Shown here: in pieces, positions 10,374-24,600 of the stretch
How the letters are laid out: each line of letters begins with the position of its first letter
How positions within the stretch are numbered: position 1 is the stretch's first letter
Position numbers and translations under genes: made by a program
Notes under the pieces: model-generated
Told to the model about the DNA's origin: nothing
Database searches by the model: none
The model's input: the letters and a program-made list of their open reading frames with translations, nothing else
IMG/VR virus record: IMGVR_UViG_3300009169_000025
Coordinates: 1-59,105 of that record
Strand: one strand, 5' to 3'
DNA from: a virus
DNA: 59,105 nt

Positions 10374-12611
10374 ATGGGACAGTTTTATAAAGGAACAGAA
10401 GCCACATTTATAGATGATGCAATGTTTCAACTCCCTTATGAATTAATGGGAAAAGTTATTGACAAGAAAGACAAAGAAGTTCAAGACACCATTGATACTA
10501 CTGTGGCTTTAAATTCTATGTTACAAGCAAAAGGATTAAAAGTAGATGACCCTAGACTTCAAGAAATCATGGGTGGCTACACAAATCAGATAGATGATCT
10601 TACTAAGAGTATCTATGGAGATGTGGGTAATGCCATGACCTACATGCCTAAAGTCAATAATCTTAAAAGACAAATTACTACTGATTGGAAAACAGGAGAA
10701 GTTTCTAAGATTGAAGGTAACCTTGCTTTGTACAATGCTTGGGAAGAAGAACAAAAGAAAAAATTAGAAAAAGCTGGGGAGAACTTAAGTCAAGACCAAT
10801 GGGATTTACTTAAAGCTAAAAAATTAAAAGACTTCACCGGCACAGGATATAAAAACCCTTTGACTTATAATACTTTTGAAGGAGAAGGTTTATTAGAAGC
10901 AACTCCTGAAATGAAATTCATTGATGACATCTTTGAAAAGAAAGTAGGTAAAGTAAAAAGTGTTTCTTGGGATAATGAAAGAGGTAATTGGAGAATTGAA
11001 GGAGAAAGAGGAACAGAAGGTTTTACAGACAAAGAATTGCAAGATGCTTATAAAGCAGGAGTGATGGCAGATCCTAATAGATTAAAAGCATTAATGCAAA
11101 GAAATGAACTAGGAGTACCTGGTTATGCTGCACCTTTATTTGATAGTAAAGGTCAAATTCTTATTGACTCTAATCAACCTAATATTTTCTATAATGGTTT
11201 GAATTTAGCTAAACAGAAATATGGTATAGTAGACACTAAAAAATCAGATGGTACTAGTTTAAGTTATACAGGGCAGAAAGAACTAGACTATGGTATTAAG
11301 CAAAGAGATGAAGAACCTGTAGTAGGATTTAATTTCCAAGATACTGAGAAGCATGATTTGACTTATGACTTTAAAACTTATGCTCAAACTAAAGCTGATA
11401 TTATATCTCAAAAAAATAACATCTTTACAACTGTTGCTAATAAATTAAATCTTAAAGGAGATGCAAGACAAAAACTTGCAGATCAAATGGCTAGAGGAGA
11501 TTACTCTGCTTTAAAAGGTATTTATGATTCAGAAACTTATATTGAACAATTTAAAGATCTAAGAGCTAAACAAACTCTTCAAACTGCTGTTGAATCTGAT
11601 TTTGCAACTTGGAAAGCTAAACAACCTAAAGATGCTAAAGGAAATGTTATTATTACAACTGTAGATAAAAATGGTAAAGTAACTAAACAAGCAGTAAACC
11701 CTAAGAATGCTCAAGGTCAAGAGATTATGTTTAATAAATACTCAGCTCAGCCAGGTTTTGTCAAAGAAAGAATTGATGCTTTTAGTGCAGATAATACTGA
11801 AGCAGGAATTGATGCTAAAACTACTAAAGCTATTGGAAAAACTCTTAACTCTTTAAAAGGTACTTTATCTATTAGTTTACATACTGCTAAAGATCAGGCC
11901 ACTGTATTTAAAAACCAAGATGGAGAAAATGTTAGAATAGTTACAGGAGTGGCTAATAAAGCTGGAGCTATAGTTCCTAAAGACACAGCAGGGTTAAAAG
12001 TAAGTACTCATAATAAAGTAAATGGTTATACTGTTTATGAAGATGCAGCAGGCAACTTTGTAATTCCTGCACTAAGTCCTGAAGGAAAAATTCAAGCTCA
12101 AAACTTGGTTAACTTAGGATTAGGACAAGGGTTAGAATATACTTCAGGTAGTGAAAGTGAAGATGAAGAAGATGGTAGTGGAGAACCAGCAAGTACTACC
12201 ATTACTGGTATGACAATAAATGGTAAAAAAGAAAACCTAACTTTCCACTCTGGAGAAGCTAGACTTGTAGATAAGAATGTAGGTGGTAAACCTGTATTTG
12301 CTATCCCTGTTAAAGGAGGTAGTTTTAGTGTTGTAGCTACTGTAGATGCTAATACTATTCAAGAACCTCATGTTCAAAATTGGATAAACAGTCCTTCTAG
12401 AATTGCTAATGCTAAATATGCAGATTGGAAAAAATCTGTTCCTCCTACTTTACCAACAGCTACTAATAAAAAAGAAGGTTACACTATTGGAAAAAGTCCA
12501 AAATTAGGTTGGTATGTAGTAACTAAATCAGGAGATACAATTAGTGCTGCAGATGCAAGAAAAACAGAAGCTGCTTTAGAAAAACTCTACTATGATGCAG
12601 TGAGGTATTAG
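10374..12611 (+). CDS. putative virion cargo protein 2
   Basis: 745 aa, no recognised domain. The first 200 residues are charged and helical with likely coiled coil (EEEQKKKLEKAGENL). A short acidic linker near residue 595 (SESEDEEDGSGEP) separates a C-terminal beta-type region ending in SPKLGWYVVTKSGDT. It starts two bases after the previous stop in the same TAA-TT-ATGG arrangement used at two other junctions here, so expression is probably coupled. Size and position immediately before the RNA polymerase gene suggest a second head-packed cargo protein. It ends with TAG, which argues against a recoded amber codon. Function not recognised from sequence. Confidence 0.5.
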   Translation: MGQFYKGTEATFIDDAMFQLPYELMGKVIDKKDKEVQDTIDTTVALNSMLQAKGLKVDDPRLQEIMGGYTNQIDDLTKSIYGDVGNAMTYMPKVNNLKRQITTDWKTGEVSKIEGNLALYNAWEEEQKKKLEKAGENLSQDQWDLLKAKKLKDFTGTGYKNPLTYNTFEGEGLLEATPEMKFIDDIFEKKVGKVKSVSWDNERGNWRIEGERGTEGFTDKELQDAYKAGVMADPNRLKALMQRNELGVPGYAAPLFDSKGQILIDSNQPNIFYNGLNLAKQKYGIVDTKKSDGTSLSYTGQKELDYGIKQRDEEPVVGFNFQDTEKHDLTYDFKTYAQTKADIISQKNNIFTTVANKLNLKGDARQKLADQMARGDYSALKGIYDSETYIEQFKDLRAKQTLQTAVESDFATWKAKQPKDAKGNVIITTVDKNGKVTKQAVNPKNAQGQEIMFNKYSAQPGFVKERIDAFSADNTEAGIDAKTTKAIGKTLNSLKGTLSISLHTAKDQATVFKNQDGENVRIVTGVANKAGAIVPKDTAGLKVSTHNKVNGYTVYEDAAGNFVIPALSPEGKIQAQNLVNLGLGQGLEYTSGSESEDEEDGSGEPASTTITGMTINGKKENLTFHSGEARLVDKNVGGKPVFAIPVKGGSFSVVATVDANTIQEPHVQNWINSPSRIANAKYADWKKSVPPTLPTATNKKEGYTIGKSPKLGWYVVTKSGDTISAADARKTEAALEKLYYDAVRY

Positions 12612-12653
12612 TTTTTTTCTTAAGTTTGTATATTAATTCTAATTTCATTTATA

Positions 12654-15600
12654 ATGGGACTGAATCCTAAAAACCCAACTAGAACAGTTAAGAAAAATAC
12701 TATTGACCCTTTTAGTGAAGCTGCTATACAAGCTGCTGCAGATAGAACAGCTATTGGACAATCTACAAAAGGTACTTCTTTAGAGTTTGAAGGAGATATT
12801 GCTACTCAAAGTATAGAGACTGATCAGTTACAAAAGGTAGGTGGAGAAGGTGCCCAATCTATAGAAGCTAGTTACCTATCTTCTGCAAATGCTATTACTT
12901 CAAATAGACAAAGTAATCAAACTGCAATAGCTAATTTTGAAGCTAAGCAAGCTGCTATTAAAGCTGCTAAGCTAGAAGCTATTGAAAAGAATGAGATTAC
13001 TAAAGGAATGAAAGAAGTTATTCAAACTAAAAAAGGTTTGAATGAACAACAAGCTAATGAAGAAGTTTTAAAGTTTGCTAATGCTCAAGAAGAATTAGAT
13101 AAACTTGAAAGTAAAACTTTGTGGGAAAGAACAAAAACTTTCTTAGGAAGTTTTGCTCCTATGGCTCCAGGTATAGGACCTAACCCAGGTCTAATTAAAA
13201 TGGCTACTGAAAATCTTTTCACTAATGGTATGACAGCCAAAGAGGAAAAGAAATACAATGAACTTCAAACATATAAAAGAAAAGAAATAGAGCCTGTCTT
13301 GGCTCCAGTTTCTGATAGAATAAATAAGCAAAGGGAAGCAGCTTTACTTAAAGCTAATGAACTTAGAGCAAAGAAATTAGAAGAAGATGCTCAACCTATG
13401 TTAGGTCCTGATGGTAGAGTAGGTCCTAAAGCAGGAGTAAAAGGAGCTTTAGGTTATATTGAAAATACTACAGAGAGCAACTACATGCCTTATGCAGAAG
13501 AAAACTATTGGAGAGTTGTAGCCAGTAAGTATGAAGATATGCAAGAAAAAATATCTGATTACAGAACAGGTAATACAGATTTCTTTGCAGGTATATCTAC
13601 TACTAGCAAAGATGTTTTTTCAGGAGGGTTAAAACCTTTATGGAATGACATGAGAGCTAAAGAAATAGTAGACAAAAAAGAAAGAATCTATGCTGCTGAA
13701 AAGAAAGGACAAGTACCTACTGAATCATTAAGTGATGCAGAAAATGCTGTATTAGAAGCTTATGGATTAGAAAATCAAGTACAACAACTAAAGTTACATG
13801 AAAATAACTTTGGCTACAATATGGGTGAAGGTGTAGGAGGATCTGTTGGTTTTATGGCTCAGATGCTTTTAACTAGAGGAGCTGGTAGTGTTGCAAAACA
13901 AGGTGTTAGTTCTTTTATCAGACAAGGTGTAAAACAAGATGTTAAACTAGGCCTTAGAAGTTTGCTAAAAGAAAATCTTAAAAAAGGAACTTTAAAATCT
14001 CTTGCTCAAACAGGAACAGAAATAGGGATAAGAAGCACAGCAGCTTCTGCAGGCATCTTAGCTCAAGCTCCTATTTCTCCTTTCTTTTACAAAGCTTATG
14101 CTTCAGACCAAGTAGGTCAAGTAGAAATAGTAAAAGATAAAAATGGAGTAGAAAAAATCCTTGTAGGTCAGGAGTTGTATGATGAAAAATCTGAACACTA
14201 CAAAGAACAAATTGGTGCTTTAGACCAACTTATTGAAAGAGAAAAAGACCCTACTAAAAAAGAAGAATTTGAATCTAAGAAAGTAGGTTTACAAGCAGAG
14301 TGGGACTCTATGATACCTAAGAGTGAAGCTAGTTCTTTGATGCATGCTACAGGAGAGTACTTTAAAGAAGCTTTCTCTGAAGCTTATGCAGGTAGAGGAT
14401 TGGGAGCTGTTGTAAAACAAGGAGGTAAAGGTCTTAGATATGTAGCTAGCAAGTCTCCTTTCTTAACAAAGGTTGCAGATAACATTGGAGTAGCAGGAGA
14501 AGTACTTAGTAAAGTAAACTCTCCTTTCAGAAAAATAAACAATGCTGTAAACAATTTAACTTTAGGTAGAGTAAGTGCTTCTCAAATAGGACAAAAAGCT
14601 GAGGGAGGATTAATTCAATCTATCCCAGAAGAAACTTTTGAAGAAATCTTTGTACAAGCTGTGCCTTCTTTAGGAAGAACTTCAGCAGAAAATAAAGTAC
14701 AAAGAGAAGAACTAGGTAAATTAAGTTTTTACAGAGATGTAATGGCTCAAACTGCTATCATGGGACTAGGTTTTGGTTTTGTAGGTAAAGTTGCTTCTGC
14801 CAAAGCTTATAATAGAGATAACAAAAACTACAAAAAATTACTAGAATCTTTAAGCTTAACAGATGATGAGCAAAAAGCTTTAGGTTATACTACAGGAAAC
14901 ATATTAGCTAGTCCTAAAGATTACAGAAGACTTAGTGCTAAATTTAGAGAAGCTGGCAATGATGCTGTGGCAGATCAATTAGAGCAAAGAATGTTTATCA
15001 ACATGGCTCAACAAGCAGCTAGGTTAGGTAAAATGGATTCTTATAAAGAATCTATAGCTAATCTTCAAACTAGAAAAGACATTCCAGCTAGCTTTATAAT
15101 GAATGCTGTAGCTGTTAGTAATCAAGTAGATGCTATTAATAAAACCTACCAAAATCATTCTGAAAAAGAAAACTTTAATGAAATATTAGAAGCTACTGTT
15201 TATCAAGGTCTTCATGAAGATAACCTTAAAAAACTTGAGACTGCTACTCCTCAATTACAGGAGCAAGCCAGAGCTGCTATTGAAGATTACAAAACTAGAA
15301 CAGGAAAATCTTTTGACTATTCTATTGAGACTCTTCTAACTAAAGAGTTTCAAACAGAAGAGGAACAAGCTCAATACAAAGAAATAATTGGAGAACTCTT
15401 AAATGAAGAAACAGGTAGTCTTGCTGTTCAGAATCTTGTTGGAAACATAGAGATGAAGAGAGCAGCTAGAGTTGCTATTTCAGAAAGTAAACAAAAACTA
15501 GATGAGTCTTTGTCTCCAAAAAGACAAGAGAGATTAGATGCTAAGAGAGTTCTAAGAGAAGAGTATGAGTTGTTAGAAAAAGATTTACAAAATGGGGAAA

Positions 15601-18600
15601 TAGTTTTACCTGGTGTAGACTTAGAATTCAATTACAATAATGAACTTCAGAAAGGAAGTTTAGCTTCAGTCAATGTAGCTGAAGCTATTATGAAACACAT
15701 TGAAGATACCTATGGAGATATGGTATCTAAAGAAGACTTGCAAGAATTAAAGATTCAAAAAATAGAGAGAGCTAAGGCATTGAGACAAAATGCAATGTCA
15801 GAATTGTTAGTGGCTCAAGCTCAAAAAATTCAAGACTCACAAGAAATAACTCCTGTTGATACTACACAACCTGCAGACCCTTTTGCTAGTTCTGAGGTAG
15901 TTGTAGACCCGGATAAGTATGAAGATGATACTGAAAATCCAGTGACTGCTGCTAATGAAGACCCTACTTTAGATGCTGTATTTGGTATGGCACAACAAGG
16001 TTTTCAAGCTGATCCTCCTGAAGTTACTACTCAAACTCCTTCTGTAAATGCTGCAGGAGCAATACAAATGGACCAAGATGGTTTTGTATTTGATGGAGAT
16101 CCTATGCTTGGTAAAAGTTATCCTCCTGAATTTATTGCAGAGATGGAAGCTTTGATGGAATCTAGTACTCAACTTTATGAAGAGTCTACTGGTAATAGAA
16201 TTACTTTCAAAGAAATCTTTGAGCATTATAAGAGCAAAGGTATTCAAGAAACTATGAAGAAAAACTTTGGGGCAATGTCATCTGCTTGGATTAATCTTAA
16301 TGCCAAGCATGGAGATAAGATGTACCCAATGGAAAACTTCCTAGAAACTTTTAATAGTATCTACACTCCTAAAGGAGTTTTTGATGTTTTTGATATTGAT
16401 CCACAACCTAGACAAGTTCCTGTTAACACAGGCCCTGTAATGCCTACAACTCACCCTGATGTTGAAGTAAGAGAAGAGAATGAAAAAGTTGCTCAGGCAG
16501 GTTTAATTTCTACAACACTTATAGGTCAAGATGAATCTAATAGAGAAGTAACTGTACAAGCAGCAGAGATTACTGTAGATGGTCAAAGAACTTCTAATGT
16601 ACAACCTAAGATAGGTTATTCTTCTTTGGAATACACAGAGCAAAATGTAGATGGCACTTACAGTAAAGTAAGTATTCCTATTTTAAATCCTTCAAAATCT
16701 AATGGAGTAGATATTACTCCTTTGCTAGACCCTGATGGTTTACAAACAGGAGATACTCTTTCTATGGAAGTAGCTGCAGAAAAAGAATGGCCTAGTATTA
16801 CTGTGTCTAATGGCAGAGATGCCAAAGGAATAAAACAACTTACCACTTTTGATAAATGGGTAAAAGAAAGACAAGATAAAGATCCTAACTTTAGAAATAC
16901 AGCAGAGTTTCAAAACAAGTTGCCAATCTACTATGTTTCTAAAGGTAGAAGAGTAGGGTCAGTAAATGACACTGATTGGTATGATGGCTACAATGTAGAA
17001 GATCCTACTGGGACCAATATTAATCCTCACAGACCAGGAGGAGAGTGGGCAGCTATTATTGCTGCAGGAAAACAAAGTACTCAAGCATTAAGAAGTAATA
17101 TTCTAAATGGAGGATTAAAACAAGTTACTATAAAAAGATCTCCAAGTTCTGTATATCAAACAGTTAATGATGGAAAATTAGTTACCATAGCAGATAACAA
17201 TCCTACTAGTATTCTAGCAGTACAAGTTGGAGAAAGTATCACTGTAGGTAACAGAGAACCTTTCACAGATGGTATCATTTTAAATGCAGAAGTATTTAAA
17301 GAAAGAACTGTAGAGAAAGGTAAAAATAAGTTGAGATATGAAGGTAACACTTGGGAAATAAGAAGAGAAGGCAGAAAAGAAATGCCTAATGGAGAATGGG
17401 TTAATACCTATAAAGCATACCATGTATCAAGAAGAGTTACTGAAGAACAATTAGAAACTGTTAAGTGGGCCCTGGGTGCCAATGCAGTATTGAGTAATTC
17501 TTATCTTTCTGGTTCTACTTCTTGGACTTCTATGACTAAAGGTCAAGCTGAAGATATGAAAGAGCAAATATTAAACAGCACCGGCTTAGATATTTCTTTG
17601 CCTAATGAGCTGTTAATGTTTGTAGAAAGCTACTTGCAACTTAAAGACAAACCTGTAAGAGGGGCTACTAAAGAAAATGGTAAGCCTTACACTACTTACA
17701 TGTACTACCAAGATCAGTTCTTAAAGAACAACTTAGGTATAGACTCTGAAGGAGTAGAGTTTGTTCAACACACTAAACAAGAACTTTTAAATAAAAGAAA
17801 TTACAATACTGCAGTTCACATTATTGATGGGCAAGTACAACCTTTGAATATGTCATATTCTGACTATTTGAAAAGCACTTTAAAAACTGATGTTCTTTCT
17901 TTTAATATTGGAACTGAAGAAAAACCTATCTATGTAACTAGTATTCAGCCAATTATAAATGTTTCTTATACTGCTGTTGAGGTGGCAACACCTGTTACAG
18001 AAGCTCAAACTATAATTGACAATGCTATTGAAAGTGCCCAAGAACAAGTACAGAATGTAGATTATGAAGACCAATACAAATTTGCTGCTACTCTAGGTCT
18101 TGACATAGATTCTTATATAGAATTTGAAGAGGGAGAAGCTATGATTTCTAATAACTTACAACCTATTCAAAGTTTAGTTACTTCTATTGCAGGATTAACT
18201 ACACCTCAAGAACATGATGTAAGACAGTATGTTACTCAAGCTATTGCTGAGTATAAACAATATGTTGATGAAGAAGGCAGAGTTTTAAAAAGAGGCAAAA
18301 GACAAATTCAACTAGAGGCTAAAGGCAAGGTGTTAGAAAAACTAGCCAAAGCAAAAGAAGCTCTAGAAGCCAATCTTGCTATCATTAAGAGTACTGGTGC
18401 AGATACTGCAGAGAGAAGAGCTTTTGAGAAAGCTTACACAGATGCTTTGACTAATATCAAGTCTATTGAAACTGAATTCAATACTGTATTTGATAGGGCC
18501 CTAGAAGATTTTGAAAAGAGTTCTAAGACAGAAATTGAAGAAGAAGAAGTAGAAGATGCTTTGAATGAAAAGAACTTCAACAAAGATTCTGTTGAAGAAA

Positions 18601-21600
18601 ACAGTAAATTAAGTGTAGGTACAATTCTTAAGAATTTCTTGCATGGTGTAGTTAAAAGAGACAGTAAAGGTGTTCCTCAGACTGGTTACTTAAGTTTAGA
18701 CAAGTACTATACTTTCAATGAAATCTTTAATGAGTTAACTAAAATCCTGTCTATTGGTTCTGACTTACCTTCAAGCTATGAAGCTTTGACTAACAAGCTT
18801 AGAATGGCTGCTGAAGAGGGAGTACCTTTTGCTACAGATGTACTTTTAAAATTAGAAGGAGCTGATAATCAAATTAGAAATCAGTTCTTGTATACTTTTG
18901 TGAAACACAGTATGAGTTCTTACTTTACTATGTATCAAGAGTCTGGCAATGTTACAGAGATGAAATCTTTTGAAGCTAATGCTAATGAAGCTACTAGAGT
19001 TATTGAAAACAAATGGAAAAATAATAATAGAACTTCTGAGCTTTACAATAGAAACTTGTCTTTAAATAAAGCAGTTGCTGAAGATTTAATAGCTACTTAC
19101 AATAACTGGATAGCTAGTGGAACTAGTACCCCTGAAGATCACAAAGCCTGGTTATCTAAATTAGGAATAAACTTTACAGATGCTGCTTGGGAAAAAATAG
19201 TAGCTGAAGGTATCAAGGACAAAGGTTATACCTATGACAACTTGCTTTATGATGACAGTAAAGGTATCTTTTTACCTATTGTTAAATTCTTAAATACAGC
19301 TATTGCTACACCTCAAAACTATTCTTATTCAGAAGATAAGAGTGTGTTTAAAGATTTGTCTGCTATGTTTAAATCTGTGGCTAAAATTGAAGCTACTTAC
19401 AACACTAACCTTATCTCTTTGACTTATAGAGATGGGGATAAAAATATATTTACACAGACTCCGGAAACCTTTATGTCTGATAAAGTAAATGATTTACTTA
19501 CTTCTCTAGCACAAGAGGACAATACTTTGGTTGATGATTTGAGATCTTTATCTTTTTCAGAAAGCTCTATTATTTTAGAGTTTTTGCAAGAAGTAAAATC
19601 ATTCAAAGACATTTTCAAAATGTCCCATGCTGCTATTGTTACTCTTAAAGAAAAAGGAGAAGAGTCTGCTGATAGAAGTAGTATCACAGATTTGGGAGAA
19701 ATTGACTATGACTTAAATGTTAATGGTCAATTTGGAGATAGAAAAATTAAGCAACTTACTACTACTGAGAAGATTAATGGAATTGCAGTGAGAGTAATGA
19801 GAATGCTTTGCCCTACTATGTCTGATAAATCTAAAGCTTACTACTTAGAAACTATAGGACTAGACCTTTTACAAGGTAATGAGTTAGTAGCTTCAGGTAA
19901 AGAAGATGTAGTAATGTCAGATAGATTAAAGGAAACTTTAGTTGACAAACTTGTAATGCCTGAAGTAAATAGAATTCTAAATTTCTATGCTAAAGTAAAG
20001 CAAACCAATATCAAAGACTATGATAAAGGAGCAACTATCTTTCATTTAATACCAGCTCTTAATACTTTGAAAAACAAGGATGGAGTTAGTCTTTTAACAG
20101 AGATGGCCACTTTACCTAATCTTACTTCTGAAATGATAAGACAGAATTATGGAGAGGTATTCAAAGACATAGTGACCAGAGTTGTAGACTCTGAAGCAAT
20201 GAAGAAAAAAGAACTTTGGAAAGAGCACTTTGTTGAAGGAGTAGGTTCTAAAATGTTTGGTGCAAATTACTTTACAGAAGTTAAGAAAAGTCCAGTAACT
20301 GACTACAATAAAGGAATTTATGATGTGGTTATTAATGGTATGCTACATAACTCTGAAATGTTTAAAGTGTTTGCAGGAGATATGGCTTTGTACTCTCAAG
20401 CTAAACTTTTCAATGTTGAGACTGAAGCTAGTAAATCTAATACTAGTGAGGATAAAGTTCCTGAATTTAAAGATGTAGAAGACTTTACTACTGAGGATTG
20501 GGTAAGCATTAACAGAGCTATTGGAGTTAATCTTGGTAAGAGGCTAGCAGCTTTGGCAGCTCCTGGAAATAAGATTGCAGGCTCTGCAGATCCTACTTTT
20601 AAAAACTACAATCAAATCTTATTACAAGATAGTGTTGATATAGCACCTAATGCCGGGTATCTAATTACTTTAGAGTATGGTAAAGATGCCCTTACTCCTG
20701 GAGTTAAAACTATGCTTTCTAACTATAGCAATCATGCTGATACTGTACATCAATATCAAGTTGGCAACACTATGGATATAGCTAAAGTAAGTGAGGCTCA
20801 AGTTGCTATGAAAGAAATTAGAAGTCAGTTACAAAGAATGTTTCCTGCTGTGGACAGCTATTTTGATATTGAATCTACTGATGCTCAAGAGTACACTACA
20901 GTAGGAGAGCATATCAATATCCTAAACAGACAAGGAAGACTTACTGACAAGAAAATGAAAGCTGTTCAAGAAAAGCTAGATGCTGGTAAAGATCTAACAA
21001 GAGAAGAGCTTAAAGTGATTATGCAACCTATTAAGCCTGTGCACACAGGAAGTTATGTTAATAAAGATATGGATGTAAACAGATATGTTTATGTGAAATC
21101 CTCTTCTTATCCTTTGCTTCCTCAGTTCACAAAAGGTACTAAACTTAATGGGTTGAGACTTAAAATGGAAGAGTTAGAGAAATCTACAAAAAGATTTACC
21201 AGAGCTTCTTTCCAGACAGCTAATAAAGTAGGTTCAGTTAATACTAAACTTGCCATCAATCCTTTTGATATGTACTCTTTAGCAACTATCAAAGAAAGCA
21301 ATACAGATGCTGTATTAGTTCTTGATAGAAACAACTTTAGAATACAGCAAGATGTGCCTATTAAATCTGAGAAAACCAAAGCAGATAAAATCTCTATGGG
21401 TACTCAGTTCTTTAAACTTTTGTTTGGAGATGGAGTTACTGAATTAGATGGGTTTAAAGTTGATGGTAAAGACTTCACAGGAAGAGAGTTACATCAGTAT
21501 TACACTGAAGCTTTTGCTGACTTAGCTAAGCAAAAAAGAACTGAGTTATTCCAAGAGTTAGGCTTGGCCCCTAATGGAGAAATAGAAGATAAAAAAGAAT

Positions 21601-24600
21601 TCATCTACAGTCTTCAAAAGCTTTTAGTTAAAGAAGCTAAGAGTAGAGGGTATAGCTTGAAATCTATTGCTGGTTTATCTATTGATGAATTGGCTATGGC
21701 TAATGGTTATTTCTATGAGTTTAAGACTCCTCTATGGTTATCTTCAGATAAAAATAGATATGAGTCTTTATTAAACTCTATCATTACTAACAGATTAATG
21801 CAATTCAAGATTCCTGGAAATGCTTATGTAGCAGGTTCTGAATCCGGAATTCAATTTAAGGAAGGTATTGATAGTATTAAAGATTTAGATGAAAGAACTC
21901 AATCAAGAGTAATTTACCTTAATAATTTTAATGGTAAAGAGCTTGGAGGAACTGAAGTGACTGAAGAAGATGGTTCTACTATTTTTAAGAAAGCTCAGGT
22001 TTTTGTTAGATCTTACTTTAAAAATCCTGCTACAGGAGAACTTATAGATTTATTTGAAGGGTTCAACAGTGAAACAGGAGATGTCTCTAAAGCTAAGTAT
22101 CTTATCAGAAGAGAGAATGGAACTCTAGGGTTAAAAGAAGATATGATAGACCCAAATCTTATGAACATGTTCTCTTTTAGAACTCCTACTTCTTCCCATG
22201 TATCTGGTTCAAGTGTTGAGATTGCTGGTATTTTACCTCCTGAAATGGGAGAGTTAATGATAGTCCCTAAAAACTTTACTAAACAGAAAGGTCTTGACTT
22301 TGATGTTGATAAAGAAAACACTTATCAATTAAACCACTACATAGATTCAGAAGGTAACATCAAAGAAGTTGATGAAGCTTACAGAACTAGAACTGAAGAT
22401 GCCATAAAAGAACTTAAGTTTTACAGAGGACAAGACTTTGAATCTATCCAAGAAGTAGAAGATGCTTTACTAGAATTAGAAAGCAGAATGGCTGTAGCCA
22501 CTTCTATACCTTATAGAAATGAATTGCAATCTGAAATTGAAGGTTTGTGGGCATCTCTTAAAGATTCAAAAACTAGCATCAAAGATATTAATCATGCTAT
22601 GAAAGGTATTCAAAGAGAATTGAATACTAAAATAGCTAGTCAACTATCTGAGAATAAGTTTATTAAAGCTCACTTAGCAGTTTTCAATAATCCTGACACT
22701 CAGGTTCAAAGAAAAATCAACAAGGTTTTATCTATGAGTTTTGCTCAAGACCAAGCTACTATGTTTGAAAAAGCAGTAGAAGATGGTAACAAAGCAAAAG
22801 AAATGGCTAGGTATGTAGACTTAGGTATGACTCCAGCTCAAGCTGAAAAAGAGTACTATAACAATCAAAGTTATAATACTGTTTTATCTTATAGCTATCA
22901 GAAAATGAAAATGGATCTAGGGTCTATAGGTAAGACTGCTATTGGAGTGTATGCAAATTACACTACAATGAATGGACTTATCCAACAGCAAACTGAAAAC
23001 ATTAGCTTAAGTGAGCCTATCACTATTGGAGGAGTTACTTCTAATGGTAAGCTTGGAGTATTACAATCTCTTAAGCCTTCTAATATTTCTCAAGCTGTTT
23101 GGGATAAAATGAAGTTGGGTAGAACTACTGCTGAAATCTTTGCTGAGAAAGAAAATACAGCTACTGATAATGAGAAAGAGCAAATCTTAGGTAGAGTTGG
23201 TGTTAATGACCAAACTATTAATGTAGATGCACTTCTTACACTGTTAGGATTTGATATTGACTTAGTTAAAGTACCAGGAGTAAAGGAGCTTCAGAAAATG
23301 TCTTTATCTTACTTGCTATTGTCTCAACCTAGTATTAGAGAGTACAACAAAAAAGTAAAAGATAGTCAGGGTCTTTTAGGAACCTTCTTGGATAGAAGTA
23401 AACTTAAAAAAGAAACTGTAGAAAGATTAAGTGATGGAGTAATTACTTTTGGTAGAAACCCTAACAAAGCTGCTTTTGCTCCAGGTAACATTCAAACTTT
23501 TAGATATGCTAAAACTGGAGAAGTATATCAATCCGGAGCCTTATTAAAAGGGCAAGCTTTGTATGATGGTATTGCCAAAGGAGGAAGTGGGATGGTCCAA
23601 GCTGATGCTTTGATTACTTACTTCAAGTTAGATACTCAAGCTAGAGAGGTTTCTAAGATTCAGAAAGTATTAAATACTAATGACTTAGGAAAATCTATGG
23701 TTGAATCTAGAGTTGCTTATGAAGCTTTAGCAGATATTCCTTCTACTTCTATACAAAATGCTACAAGTTTACTAGGTAAATTTGAAACAAATCCTTCTGT
23801 AATCACAGAAGATATGTATAAGATTGGAGTTTACTATGTGACTCCTACTACTCCTCAAGGGCATGTTGCTATTCATGGCTTACATGTAGGGAATACTTTG
23901 TTTAAAAGTTTCTTTCCTTATGATGATGCTGGAATAAAAGCTGTAGTAAATCAAATCTTTACTGCACAAGGAATGGATATAGACAACATTAGTGATAGTG
24001 TTTATGTGAAAGAGTTCCACAAGATCATGGAAGAAATCATTAAGTACATCAATTCAAACCCAGCTAACAATACTTATGTGGGTGAGACAAGAGCTAAGAG
24101 ATTAGAAACTTTTGTAGATTCTGATACCAATACTTCTTTATCTACTTACCTGAGAGACTTAGGAGCATCTACTACTAATAAAACAGGAGTAAACAATGTG
24201 CTAAAAAATGCCCTGTATACTAGATTCTCTTATACTACAGGAGTAGAGGGGGAGTTGTCTTTAATTAAGTACAACAACTCTGCTACAGATAACTTAGATG
24301 AGGAAATCTTATACAATGCTATTCCGGAATTAGTTTTAGCTAATTACCCATTACCTGCTAGAAATGGTAAACCTTATTCAACAAAGCAATTAGCTGAAGA
24401 TTTAGTAGCATACAGTTTCCTTGAAGGAGGTGTACAAGAAGCAACTCAATTCAGTAAGTTTATCCCAGTTCAATTAATGGAAGTAATGGGGCAAATGGAA
24501 ATGAATAATGGCAAAGAGATATTTGTTCCTATCAATAAAAAGCTTCAAAAGTTTAATAATAGAAATGAAACTTATGGCTTCTTTAATAGCATTTTAGGAT